This document shows, piece by piece, positions 11,230 to 21,040 of a stretch of DNA of 64,000 nt. The notes under the pieces are model-generated. The model was not told the DNA's origin and made no database searches. It worked only from the letters and a program-made list of their open reading frames with translations. The stretch's first letter is position 1. Each line of letters begins with the position of its first letter. Source of the stretch: Anthoceros angustus (lineage: Eukaryota > Streptophyta > Anthocerotopsida > Anthocerotales > Anthocerotaceae). A program made the position numbers and the translations under genes. The stretch spans positions 1 through 64,000 of the forward strand of contig VJWM01000259.1 in assembly GCA_010909165.1 (NCBI GenBank), written 5' to 3'.

Positions 11230-12028
11230 CGACTTTGTAACCTATCCGGACAAGGTACAGAGAAAGGCAGGGAAGGAATATGATGCTCTGTTGCATCTTA
11301 GATGAGCTGAGCAGCCCTTTCTACAAAGGGTGATCAAATCTACCAACTTGAGGTAAATTGGCTGTTGATTTGCTAATCTATTTTCTATCCTTTGATGTCT
11401 AATCTCCCATCTGTTAAATGCATAAATGAGCATGAAGGGCGATGTGAATTTGGAGCATCAAAAGTGTGTTGCTTATACTTCTTGTTAGCACGTTTGCAAG
11501 CAACACCTCTCAGTGCAGGATTTGTTAGCAAAGCGGGCTTAAGCAAGGTAAGCAACTTGAAGTCCAAATGTCCTATTCGTTCCTTCAAATCTTGCAAGTC
11601 AACACTGACTTCACTATCTTGTGACGGATGCTCTGGAAACGCTCGTCAACATATTGTTGATGTGTTTCTATTCTTGCATTTAATTGTGACACACTAACAT
11701 GTGGTGATGTATGTGTTGTCAGGAAACCCCTAGGGTTACCGTTCACAGTAGGTGGAAGATTAATTTGATTCCTGGGTGGTGGAGCAAGCAACAAATGGCG
11801 CTGTTGTGGGAAGATCGCCTCAATCAGATTATTGAAGGAATCTCTCACAATCCGGGATAGTTCAGGCTGGTCTTGTGTTTGAAGAATCCAATCCAGGGTT
11901 TGGTGGTAGAGTGATTCTGCAAAATTCAGCCTGCCCTCTTGAATTCGTTGTTCTCTGTGAGCATTCCTCTGATGGATGCGCTCAGCAGGGCGTGGCCGCC
12001 ATTGTGGCCCGTCCATCAAATTGGCCAT
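11230..12028 (-). pseudogene. C1 leader ORF upstream of gag, unrecognised
   Basis: Between the PBS and gag, two minus frames (11585-12028, 147 codons; 11385-11597, 70 codons) are open and protein-like. The first is rich in Arg/Gln with SLYHQTLDWIL, IVRDSFNNLIEAIF and a heptad-like QLNARIETHQQYVDERFQSI that could form a coiled coil. I cannot name a family. Most plant copia leaders are short and non-coding, so an extra N-terminal gag extension or a small ORF0 is possible. Confidence 0.45.
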
Positions 12029-13150
12029 TCATTTGGCCAGCTTTTATATTTTGTTATTTTTCAAGAAACATTTGTAACTTTGTGAATGATTCTATAATTA
12101 AATATTTGCCAATTCTGGCAGTTGTTCTAGCGTGCCTAGTGCCAGATTGCTTGAGTGCAATTTGACAATGGATGCATTAGAACAACCTACTAGAAATGCA
12201 AATCTTCTAAATATAAAATCAAGAAAGCTATAAACCTATTTCTTGAAATATGTTCTTAAAGTAGTTTCTTTCAAGGAAAAGAACAATAAAACATATAAAC
12301 AAAATACATTGTCACCTCGAATGTGCAGATTTTTATGCATTCTCACAAATGCAATCTACACCTAAACATGGCTCGATACCATGAAATATGAGAATTGGTG
12401 TAGATCAATTGCTATAAAATAACTACATTATTATATTTGTTAAAACAATGAGTATATAAAACACAAGCAAAATCGAACTTAACCTAGGTGGGTCAATAGA
12501 CACACCCTTCATAAGGACGTAACCCTAATGAGCGGGCACCTAGACTTATAATAGCTATGAGCATTCCTCCGTTGGATGCGCTCGGTGACGTTTGTTGCCG
12601 TCCATCAAATTGGCCATTCATTTGGCCAGCTTTTGTATTTGTTATTTTTCAAGAAACATTTGTAACTTTGTGAATGATTCTATAATTAAATATTTGCCAA
12701 TTAGCGTTGTTCTAGCGTGCCTAGTGCGGATTGCTTGAGTGCAATCGACAATGGATGCACTAGAACAACCTACTAGAAATGCAAATCTTCTAAATATAAA
12801 ATCAAGAAAGCTATAAACCTATTTCTTGAAATATGTTCTTAAAGTAGTTTCTTAAAGGAAAAGAACAATAAAACATATAAACAAAATACATTGTCACCTC
12901 GAATGTGCAGATTTTTATATGCATTCTCACAAATGCAATCTACACCTAAACATGGCTCGATACCATGAAATATGAGAATTGGTGTAGATCAATTGCTATA
13001 TAAAATAACTACATTATTATATTTGTTAAAACAATGAGTATATAAAACAAGCAAAATAATGAACTTAACCTAGGTGGGTCAATAGACACACCCTTCATAA
13101 GGACGTAACCCTAATGAACGGGCACCTAGACTTATAATAGCTATGAACGC
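11958..13150 (-). repeat. Tandem duplication of C1 5' end (leader, PBS and part of LTR)
   Basis: Unit 1 (11958-12558) and unit 2 (12559-13150) are about 600 bp each and nearly identical apart from small indels. Each holds the start of the leader ORF, the PBS and the inner part of the 5' LTR. The junction near 12552-12566 (ctatgagcattcc) joins LTR text (ctatgaacgcattc) to leader text (tgtgagcattcc), sharing GCATTC. C1 therefore has a second PBS-like site at 12370-12381. Confidence 0.85.
12954..12965 (-). other. C1 primer-binding site (initiator Met tRNA type)
   Basis: On the minus strand TGGTATCGAGCC directly follows the LTR end (...TATTTCA). It matches the plant consensus TGGTATCAGAGC apart from one missing A. 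It would pair with the 3' end of initiator tRNA-Met to prime minus-strand cDNA. The duplicate at 12370-12381 reads the same. Confidence 0.85.
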
Positions 13151-13207
13151 ATTCACACTATATATGTACCAAACTGAACCCTAATGAATTAACACTTGTT
13201 CTCATCA
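12966..13207 (-). repeat. C1 5' LTR
   Basis: A 242-bp LTR matching 5489-5732. On its own strand it begins TGATGAGAACAAG and ends CTCATATTTCA, followed at once by the PBS. An ACATATATAG segment (about 13156-13166) is the likely TATA box. A truncated third copy lies at 12382-12558 because of the tandem duplication. Confidence 0.88.
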
Positions 13208-13380
13208 TTTTCAACTGGTCACAGATCACCAGCCACTTCATTGGCTGATGACCAACATGAAGTTGAGTGGTAAGCTTCTTGGTGGCTGCTGGCTGATGCG
13301 ATATGGAGATCGTGCACAGGGGAGGCAAGGTGCATCACAATGCAGATGGGCTAAGCAGAAACCCGCTAGAGAGTGACAAG
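13208..13380 (+). pseudogene. E1 RNase H, C-terminal part (continues beyond C1)
   Basis: Starting right after the C1 LTR, the plus strand reads LVTDHQPLHWLMTNMKLSGK, the well-conserved end of gypsy RNase H (D of TDH is catalytic). It joins logically to VYIYRWKF at 5464-5488. The following ALIL(Q)DYD segment is degraded. Confidence 0.88.
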
Positions 13381-13559
13381 GATGTCACAGGAGCTCGACA
13401 GGATGAGGGGCACATGATGGTGCACCCAGCTTCATGGCACTCATGGCGGGATAGATGATCATGAAGAAGGACATGTCTTGAGTCATCGGGGATGTTTGGA
13501 GACATCCTCAAGCCATCGATTCTTGAAGGAAGGCACAATGCAGGAATGGTAGCGAGCTT

Positions 13560-14530
13560 GGCTAAACTCGGGCGTGGCGGATACTCATGGGAAGATGGTG
13601 AGGCTCATCGGAAGGAGAACTCGTGAGGAAAGTACCAAGTCACGAGGAAAGAGTGGGCATAGTGACCAAGGTGCACGAAACCCTTGGCCACTTTGGTGTG
13701 AAGAGGACACACCACATGTTGAAAATGTACATTATACAGTGGGGATGTATGCGGATGTCGAGAAGGTGGTGGCTAAGTGTCTTGCATGTGATGCGATCAA
13801 AGCTAGTTAACACCGAGGATGTGGTGTTGCACTCCCTACCAATCGGGGCTATTCTTTAGATGGTCGTTGACCTTATGCGAGCTTCCTCTCACAAAGCAAG
13901 GTAACCGACATTGCATGGTCATGATTGAGCATTTCTCTAAGTGGGTTGAAGTAGCGTTCTTACCAGAGAACCGCATTACAGTGAGCTTTCTGATGTGTGC
14001 TCGGCCGATTTGGGGCTGGCAGAGGTGCTCCACGAGACCGAGTAATGAGTTTGAGGTGAATTCGGACCTTGCTGGGCGAGTCTCATTGATCACGGGGAGG
14101 ACATCGAGGATCATCCACGGGCCGATGGCACGGAAAACTAGTGCAGACCTTCAAGGATGCACTAAGGAAATCTTGCATTCTTGTGGAGCCCAAGTGTTGG
14201 GATGGTGCTCCCTTACATCGTGTTGGGAGTGCAGTCGGTGTGACTCTTGGAAGTTTCGATCCATACTTTTTGTTATTGACGTAGCGTGTTGCCAAATGTG
14301 GTGAAGGACACTTACTCCATCCACATTGGAGCAAAGATGCAAATGTGTGCTTGCACGAGTTCAAGCAGGCAGTATTTCAAAGAATTCTTCCATGGCTATG
14401 GACAATTTGGCATGGCCCGGGACAGTGAGGTATGCTTATCTGGAGCTCGTGGAAGCCCAAAGCTTAAGTTTGCATCTGGAGATTATGTGTACTTGCAACT
14501 GCGGGCACGTTAGATGTCGGGGCTTATCTT
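13560..14530 (+). pseudogene. E1 Ty3/gypsy integrase
   Basis: An HHCC zinc domain is visible in 13623-13859 (HETLGHFGVKRTHHMLK) and 13574-13810 (EKVVAKCLACDAIKAS). The catalytic core follows in 13819-14304: VVDLM in a shifted frame carries the first Asp, then MVMIEHFSKWVEVAFLPE, as in plant gypsy elements. Further on come an ALPYIVLG-like segment near 14200-14230 and GDYVYLQLRAR (14480-14513), the start of the C-terminal DNA-binding domain. At least five frame changes are needed. It would insert the cDNA into chromosomes. Confidence 0.85.
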
Positions 14531-14984
14531 GAGAGTTGTGCGAGGTTGGTGAGCAAGGTGTGGTTGAACTTGAAGGAAGAGATGGCGAGAAGGTGCAAGG
14601 AACACATGAAGCATTTGGCTCCATGCCATTTGCGATGGATACCTGACAGTGCCTCGGACACGGGCGCCACCGGTTGCCACAGCGGAGTGTGGGCTGGCGG
14701 CGAAGAATTCATGTTGCTATGTGGTGTAGTGGTTACCATCTGTTTTGCCTCAAACCGATCTTGGATAGTGTTCGGAGGAGAATGGCTATGTGAGCAGCAT
14801 GTAATGTGCTAAGTGTGAGCGTGGCTCTTCTGAAGGTGGTCTTGATGTTGTCTTAAATTCACACACGGAAGGTGAAGCAGTTGTAGTCTGGATGAAGAAG
14901 GACACAAGATGCTTGGGCCAAATTCACAAAATGGGATCTTGCACATGCTAAGGCGAGAGAGTTGTTGCGAAGCGATTACTGCAT
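14531..14984 (+). other. E1 integrase C-terminal tail, degraded
   Basis: Protein-like text in shifting frames (VELEGRDGEKVQGTHE, then EGEAVVVWMKK near 14870-14900) looks like the end of a gypsy integrase C-terminal domain. No chromodomain or PHD signature is readable here. It leads into the AT-hook frame at 14985. Confidence 0.45.
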
Positions 14985-15705
14985 GTGCAAGGGATTGTGA
15001 GAAGAGGAATTACAGACGTACAGAGGACTGACAAGCCCGACAAGGGTCTAATTCCTACTAGAAACGAGAGACAAAATTGGGCACACGTAGCTGCGAGGGA
15101 GCATCTCATTTTGGAAGAGGAACCTTTGCATGCACAGACTGACCGGGCGCGCGGATTGAGAATTCCTCACAATGTGTTTCTAAAGGTGGTTTCAGCTGTT
15201 TGGAGCTGGATAGAGAGCGCCATGGTCAGGCCCGTTTCATACGAGCATAGGAGAAGGCGTAAAAGTCCTGCCCTATCCGCAATTACGGAAGGTGAAGCAT
15301 CAGAAGAGGAAGTGCCACCGTCACCCAAGCGCAAGAGGGGACGACCGCGCAAGCATCCTTTATCAGAGAGCATGGAAGCCCAGCAGGAGTTTGGCGTCAG
15401 CCGGTCTCAAATCAGGGAGCGGTCAGTCCGTGCTGACGGCAGCAGGAGAACACCACGCTCGCCTTTTCACGACAGAGCGGTGGAGCACACTGCCTACCTC
15501 CCAAGACAACTGCAGCGTACCTCCGATCCTACTCAGGTACAGCATGTATGTCGGCCTTCGGCAGGTGCTGAGAATTCCAGGGTTGCACCTAGGACTGGTA
15601 GTTCTCACCTGCCTGACCATGGAGGAGGTCTCGCCTGGCGAGGTGGAGATCTTGGAATCCGTGCCCTCCGAGGTTGTCGTGCGTCTTCATCATTTGTCGG
15701 TATGA
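14985..15705 (+). pseudogene. E1 AT-hook ORF downstream of integrase
   Basis: A long open plus frame begins at 14985. Around codons 108-125 it has SPKRKRGRPRKHPLSES, a canonical AT-hook (basic flank plus RGRP core) that binds the minor groove of AT-rich DNA, preceded by an acidic EGEASEEEVPP stretch. Past about codon 180 the better protein-like text moves to another frame (15292-15705: ILLRYSMYVGLRQVLRIPGL, then EVEILESVPSEVVVRLHHLS), so a frameshift is likely. It sits where chromoviruses carry a targeting domain, so a tethering role is plausible but inferred. The gene is interrupted by E2. Confidence 0.55.
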
Positions 15706-16480
15706 CGCAAAACCGACTTGCTCACACTTCTTCTGGTTTTCACCGGCCTTGGTGCAAAGGGAAAAGAGGGCTGCTTGTCGGGCCAAACAAAAGAAAAGTG
15801 CTAAAATTCTACCTATGCTGCAGACATGCACCGGTAGCTCACATGTCTTGATGCTCACTTGATTCGAGAAAATTAAAAGGCTGCCCTACAGGCCCTAAAT
15901 GATAAGTCCCATGAACCGCACATTACACACATTGCCACAATCTTGGCGCGCATACACACAATAGGTCTTTGCATTCTGACCTAGAAATTCGACAACAACA
16001 AAATTGCGTGTGTTCATTAGCGTTCCTCCTAGGGACTTGACAAGCCTTCCACCGCCGCCTTGGTCTTGTGCTCCATAGCCTTGCAACCACCTTGCGTCGT
16101 GATACCGATGGGCACCACACTCTTGGTGCGGCATCCTCTTGGATTGGAGTGATCATATCGCTTTCTCCCACGGTTGTGAGAGGAGACTGGCCCAAGCTTG
16201 GCCATTTTGCGGTTATTTCCGACTTTCTGTTTAAGGGCATTTTAGTAATTATCGGTACCAAGATTAAACTAAGCTAACAAAACCTACTTGCTAAGCCCTA
16301 GCTTCTAAGAGTTAGTTCCTAGCATCGGTTTCACGTCGGTGTCGTGCGTCTTCATCATTTGTCGGTATGACGCAAAACCGACTTGCTCACACTTCTTCTG
16401 GTTTCACCCGGCCTTGTGCAAGGGAAAAGAGGCTCTCGAGGCCAAACAAAAGAAAAGTGCTAAAATTCTACCTATACCCC
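15678..16480. repeat. 143-bp direct repeats flanking the left E2 LTR
   Basis: Segment 15678-15820 recurs at 16338-16480 in the same orientation with small indels (both contain gcgtcttcatcatttgtcgg), and the E2 LTR 15827-16333 lies between them. Integrase makes 4-6 bp target duplications, so this flank is far too long for one. A comparable repeat-LTR-repeat pattern is seen around 29962-30576. Confidence 0.8.
15827..16333 (-). repeat. E2 3' LTR
   Basis: 507 bp matching 28327-28835 closely. On its own strand it starts TGAAACCGATGC and ends CCGGTGCA, giving TG...CA ends. The two copies differ by a handful of indels and few substitutions. No polypurine tract is evident just upstream, where the 143-bp repeat lies. 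Confidence 0.75.
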
Positions 16481-16714
16481 GGTGATGGACAGGCGGGAAC
16501 AACAAAAGAAAGAAAGAACAAGGCATGCAGCGTCTTTGAAACAAATGCCACATGGAACCAAGAATGAGGCCAGCAAGAATCCTAGAACTCCTGCAGCCGC
16601 ATTCACAATGGAAAGCTTGGTGCGTCTAGCAAACAAAAAGGTCCACACAATTCCATCACCCACCAACATCACATGGATGTAAAATCCAAGCAGTCATCCA
16701 CAACAAGCATTTCC

Positions 16715-16980
16715 AGCACACTTTGCACAATACGAGTTGCTCGAGAGCGACTGCGGAGGGTAAGGCAAAACAAATGAAAACCCCATTGCATCCGTCACGG
16801 AGAAGCATAAGCTCCTCATCATCATCCTCCCACAAACCACGCGGGTAGTGCGGTGGAATCCAGCTGTTGTTATCAACATGGGGTCCAAATTAGGTAAGTG
16901 GCGGGCGCCGGGTTCTTGGTATGGTGCAATAGTCCTACCATCGAGCCACCGCAAAATCAGCACTCCATTGGGCTAACTAC
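16715..16980 (-). pseudogene. E2 integrase tail with PHD finger
   Basis: The minus strand reads VLILRWLDGRTIAPYQEP and HLPNLDP (16890-16963), the end of an integrase C-terminal domain, then a PHD-type zinc finger. RVVCG (16831-16846) is the first Cys pair with its first Cys changed to Arg (TGC to CGC). EDDDEELMLL follows, then RDGC (second pair, first Cys again Arg), NG-FHLFCL with the H-x2-C in a +1 frame, a PPQS loop and YCAKC (16715-16735). Known PHD fingers of this type read histone H3 tails. Between 16481 and 16714 only degraded text is seen. Confidence 0.72.
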
Positions 16981-17440
16981 CCCTCGGCACATGTCTCTGC
17001 ACAGATGTCCAAGGTGTCCACAGTTTGCCTTTGCAAGTATCGAAATCCCCAATGGAATTTCTTGACTTGGGCTGAATGACCATGCTGGTGTATCTACCGT
17101 AAGGAATCCGGTCTTGAGCTATGTTGAGGTTGGCCATAGCCATTGGCATAACACGAAATAGCGTGCCCGCTCCCCAATCACTCGAGCCCATGTGGCGGGA
17201 TCATCAATTTGTACCACCTCCTGCATCTTCTTAGCTATTGTACTCGGCGGCTCACGACCAAAAAGCAAGTAAGGGAGAAGTGTGCCTGCATGTTTACTCA
17301 TGCGGTAGCCCATAGCGATGTAGGGCGAGAGGTCCCAATCCTCCTTTCCACGCAAGCATAACTTTCTCAGCCCCTTTTGATGGTGCGGACCATCCTTTCA
17401 GCCAGCCATCGGCGAGGATGGTCCCCTAGTCACTTTGTGA
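16981..17440 (-). pseudogene. E2 integrase, post-core and C-terminal domain
   Basis: The 17119-17355 frame reads YIAMGYRMSKHAGTLLPYLL then FGREPPS, the standard gypsy text after the integrase core (GYR...SPYELLFGR), followed by a WARVIGERARYF segment. The frame 16973-17191 carries on with NIAQDRIPYGRYTS and KSRNSIGDFDTCKGKLW. A second copy of the first part lies at 20240-20400. Confidence 0.8.
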
Positions 17441-18005
17441 TCGATAAGCGCAACATCTAAAAGGTCACGAAATTCCTCTAAACTCGAGCCACAGTCGATC
17501 GGGCACTCGGCACTACTACCAAAAGCGGCTAAGCACGTGTGCAAAAATGCAGGGCGTGCTTCGAGGACTTATCGATAGAGCCACAACCTCCACCCATTTG
17601 GAGAAATGCTCCATCATGACAAGTATGTAGACATTGCCTCTCGGCGTCCTAGTCAATTCTCCAATGAGGTCGCGGGACCGGTGAAAGAACAAGCCCATGA
17701 TGGGCGGAGGGTGGAGAACAAGGTCTTTGCATAGTAAAGGAGGCCTTGACTCGGTCACAAGGCTCCGGCCACTGTTCTACTTTTGGTTGTGCATCCCATA
17801 CCAATAAAAATGAGGTGTGAGCGGTGTAAGTCCTTCACACCAAAGTGACCATGTCGTGCACACGGCGTATCGTCGACCCTATCACGGTGGTGGCACCAAG
17901 CGCTCGACACCATTGCCCGACTTGCGAATCATGTAGCCATCACGCCAATAGTCTTTATTCGTCTGACTGCTGCCTGTTCTTTTCGGTGGGTCGGGCCTCG
18001 TCCAT
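17441..18005 (-). pseudogene. E2 integrase core, copy a
   Basis: The minus frame 17516-17758 contains RSRDLIGELTRTPRGNVYIL then VMMEHFSKWVEVVALS, the first part of the catalytic core (D of DLIGE). Upstream, toward 17980, lie the zinc-domain pieces (LCEGLTPL, YWYGMHNQ and a CKD-type pair). It differs from copies b-d by several 1-4 nt indels. Confidence 0.82.
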
Positions 18006-18817
18006 GCCACAGTGGTCGGGCACTCGGCACTAAAAGCGGCTAAGCACGTGTGCAAAAATGCAGGGCGTGCTTGAGGACTTATCGATAGAGCCACAACCTC
18101 CACCCATTTGGAGAAATGCTCCATCATGACAAGTATGTAGACATTGCCTCTCGGCGTCCTAGTCAATTCTCCAATGAGGTCGCGGGACCGGTGAAGAACA
18201 AGCCCATGATGGGCGGAGGGTGGAGAACCGGGTCTTTGCATAGTAAAGGAGGCCTTGACTCGGTCACAAGGCTCACGCCACACTGTTCACTTTGGTTGTG
18301 CATCCCATACCAATAAAAATGAGGTGTGAGCGGTGTAAGTCCTTCACACCAAAGTGACCATGTCGTCGTGCACACGGCGTATCGTCGACCCTATCACGGT
18401 GGTGGCACCAAGCGCTCGACACCATTGCCCGACTTGCGAATCATGTAGCCATCACGCCAATAGTCTTTGTTCATGACTGCTGCACCTGTTCTTTTCGGTG
18501 GGTCGGGCCTCGTCCATACGTGCAAATCTTGAAGAGCATTCACATCTTCCCAAATGTCCTTTGCATTGTTTGAGCACAAACAATCATCCAAGGCGGTCAT
18601 GGCAACAAGGGCTGCAAGCGCGGCATGACATCGCACCAATCTCCTCCTCATGGTCCTGCCTAGCCTCGGTGACATCACTGCACGTCCGGATTTCTAGATA
18701 GCATGTCGCATTTTGGTGTGTCACTCCTGTGCTCCACAAGGAAGTCATAATCTTGAAGTATCATGGCCCAGCCGACTTCCCACTCAATTTTGTGTTAGTC
18801 ATCAGCCATTTCAATGG
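18006..18817 (-). pseudogene. E2 integrase core, copy b, with RNase H end
   Basis: The 133-codon frame 17882-18283 runs into this copy (DLIGELTRTPRGNVYILVMM, EHFSKWVEVVALS). The linker frame 18394-18678 and the end of RNase H (WLMTNTKL-type text near 18770-18817) follow upstream. About 570 bp (18006-18575) are identical to copy c. The right edge is a junction at TGATCGAT (18818-18825) that links RNase H text to integrase text, marking the copy as a tandem duplicate. Confidence 0.82.
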
Positions 18818-20239
18818 TGATCGATAAGCGCAACATCTAAAAGGTCACGAAATTCCCTCTAAACTCGAGCCACAGTGGTCGGGCACTCGGCACTAAAAGC
18901 GGCTAAGCACGTGTGCAAAAATGCAGGGCGTGCTTGAGGACTTATCGATAGAGCCACAACCTCCACCCATTTGGAGAAATGCTCCATCATGACAAGTATG
19001 TAGACATTGCCTCTCGGCGTCCTAGTCAATTCTCCAATGAGGTCGCGGGACCGGTGAAGAACAAGCCCATGATGGGCGGAGGGTGGAGAACCGGGTCTTT
19101 GCATAGTAAAGGAGGCCTTGACTCGGTCACAAGGCTCACGCCACACTGTTCACTTTGGTTGTGCATCCCATACCAATAAAAATGAGGTGTGAGCGGTGTA
19201 AGTCCTTCACACCAAAGTGACCATGTCGTCGTGCACACGGCGTATCGTCGACCCTATCACGGTGGTGGCACCAAGCGCTCGACACCATTGCCCGACTTGC
19301 GAATCATGTAGCCATCACGCCAATAGTCTTTGTTCATGACTGCTGCACCTGTTCTTTTCGGTGGGTCGGGCCTCGTCCATACGTGCAAATCTTGAAGAGC
19401 ATTCACATCTTCCCAAATGTCCTTTGCATTAGGTGAGCACAAACACAATCATCCAAGAAGGGTCATGGCAACAAGGGCTGCAAGCGCGGCATGACATCGC
19501 ACCAATCTCCTCCTCATGGTCCTGCCTAGCCTCGGTGACATCACTGCACGTCCGGATTTCTAGATAGCATGTGCATTTTGGTGTGTCACTCGGCTGTGCT
19601 CCAAGTCATAATCTTGAAGTATCATGGCCCAGTGAGCCGACTTCCCACTCAATTTTGTGTTAGTCATCAGCCATTTCAATGGCGATGATCGATCACTAAA
19701 GCTGCGACCATACAAATATGGGCGGAGTGGCAAGCGGCCCAAACGCATGAGGCACTCCCCTCATAGCTGTAATTGGCCTCCGCTCGGTTATTACTCCTCG
19801 AGGCATAAGCGATCACGCGCTCCTTGCCTCATCCTCTTGTGCAAGCACCGCCCAAGTCGCATCCAATCGGTGTGTAACACAAATGGCTTGCTAAAATCGG
19901 CCTAGCCATGGTTGGTGACCTGGTCAATTGCTCCTTCAACATGTCAAAAGCTTGCTGCGCCAACTCATCCATGCCCATTCCACGTCTTTCCTCAACATGT
20001 CATTCAAGGGTTTCGCTGAAATTCGAATGTAAACCTATAATAGTTGCATAACCCAAGAAAGGCATGAAAGGCGACACGTTGGTGGGCTCCTTCACTGCAG
20101 GATAGCCTGTACCTTGGCTGAGTGGGGCATCACCCGTTAGGCACGATTCTGACCTAAATATGCCAGTGTTCATTCCAAATTCACATTTGGACGGGTGACA
20201 TGTGAGCTCGCCTTCCTTAGCCTACGGAACAGCTCCTCT
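18818..20239 (-). pseudogene. E2 integrase core copy c, RNase H and RT end
   Basis: The integrase core in frame 18859-19146 has the same text as copy b. Upstream, RNase H reads SSPLKWLMTNTKLSGKSAHW then AMILQDYD (19560-19748), with RVIAYASRSNN-type text near 19790. From about 19930 to 20239 the RT thumb and connection text is visible, with a CHPSKCEFG-like segment near 20190. It ends at the AAGTGTGCC junction (20240-20248), where RT text jumps to integrase text. Confidence 0.8.
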
Positions 20240-21040
20240 AAGTGTGCCAAGGCATGTTTACTCATGCGGTAGCCCATAGCGATGTAGGGCATGAGGTCCC
20301 AATCCTCCTTTCCACGCGCAAGCATAACTTTCTCACCTTTTGATGGTGCGGACCATCCTTTCAGCCATCGGCGAGGATGGTCCCTGCTAGTCCTTTGTGA
20401 TCGATAAGCGCAACATCTAAAAGGTCACGAAATTCCTCTAAACTCGAGCCACAGTGGTCGGGCACTGCAGCCTACCAGCGGCTAAGCACGTGTGCAAAAA
20501 TGCAGGGCGTGCTTGAGGACTTATCGATAGAGCCACAACCTCCACCCATTTGGAGAAATGCTCCATCATGACAAGTATGTAGACATTGCCTCTCGGCGTC
20601 CTAGTCAATTCTCCAATGAGGTCGCGGGACCGGTGAAAGAACAAGCCCATGATGGGCGGAGGGTGGAGAACCGGGTCTTTGCATAGTAAAGGAGGCCTTG
20701 ACTCGGTCACAAGGCTCACGAGCCACATTCTCGCACTTTGTGCATCCCATACCAATAAAAATGAGGTGTGAGCGGGCGTAAGTCGCTTCACACCAAAGTG
20801 ACCATGTCGTCGTGCACACGGCGTATCGTCGACCCTATCACGGTGGTGGCACCAAGCGCTCGACACCATTGCCCGACTTGCGAATCATGTAGCCATCACG
20901 CCAATAGTCTATTGACCGCTGCGCACCTGTTCTTTTCATTTGGGTCGGGCCTCGTCCATATACTTGCCGTCTTGAAGAGCATTCACATCTTCCCAAATGT
21001 CCTTTGCATTAGGGTGAGCAACACAATCATCCAAGGCGGT
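20240..21040 (-). pseudogene. E2 integrase, copy d
   Basis: It begins with the post-core segment (same text as 17259-17445) and carries on through the core in frame 20438-20869 (143 codons). That frame is the cleanest single reading: GHFGVKR of the zinc domain, then DLIGELTRTPRGNVYIL and EHFSKWVEVVALS. This copy lies next to the complete RNase H/RT and is probably the original, the other copies being duplicates. Confidence 0.82.

Larger units (their letters stand above)
5489..13207 (-). mobile_element. Ty1/copia retrotransposon C1, nested in E1 RNase H
   Basis: This is a full-length but decayed copia element on the minus strand. Reading right to left: 5' LTR (12966-13207), PBS, leader ORF, gag with CCHC knuckle, protease, integrase, RT, RNase H, PPT, 3' LTR (5489-5732). 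The integrase-before-RT order defines copia. It lies inside the E1 RNase H codons; left flank GTTTC (5484-5488) and right flank TTTTC (13208-13212) look like a 5-bp target duplication with one mismatch. Two oddities are a duplicated 5' end (11958-13150) and about 1.1 kb of non-copia sequence before the 3' LTR. Confidence 0.9.

Noticed and set aside
15589-15858. Minus-strand ORF over the E1/E2 boundary
   Set aside because: It crosses from E1 coding text on the opposite strand into LTR sequence, with no domain; a chance frame.
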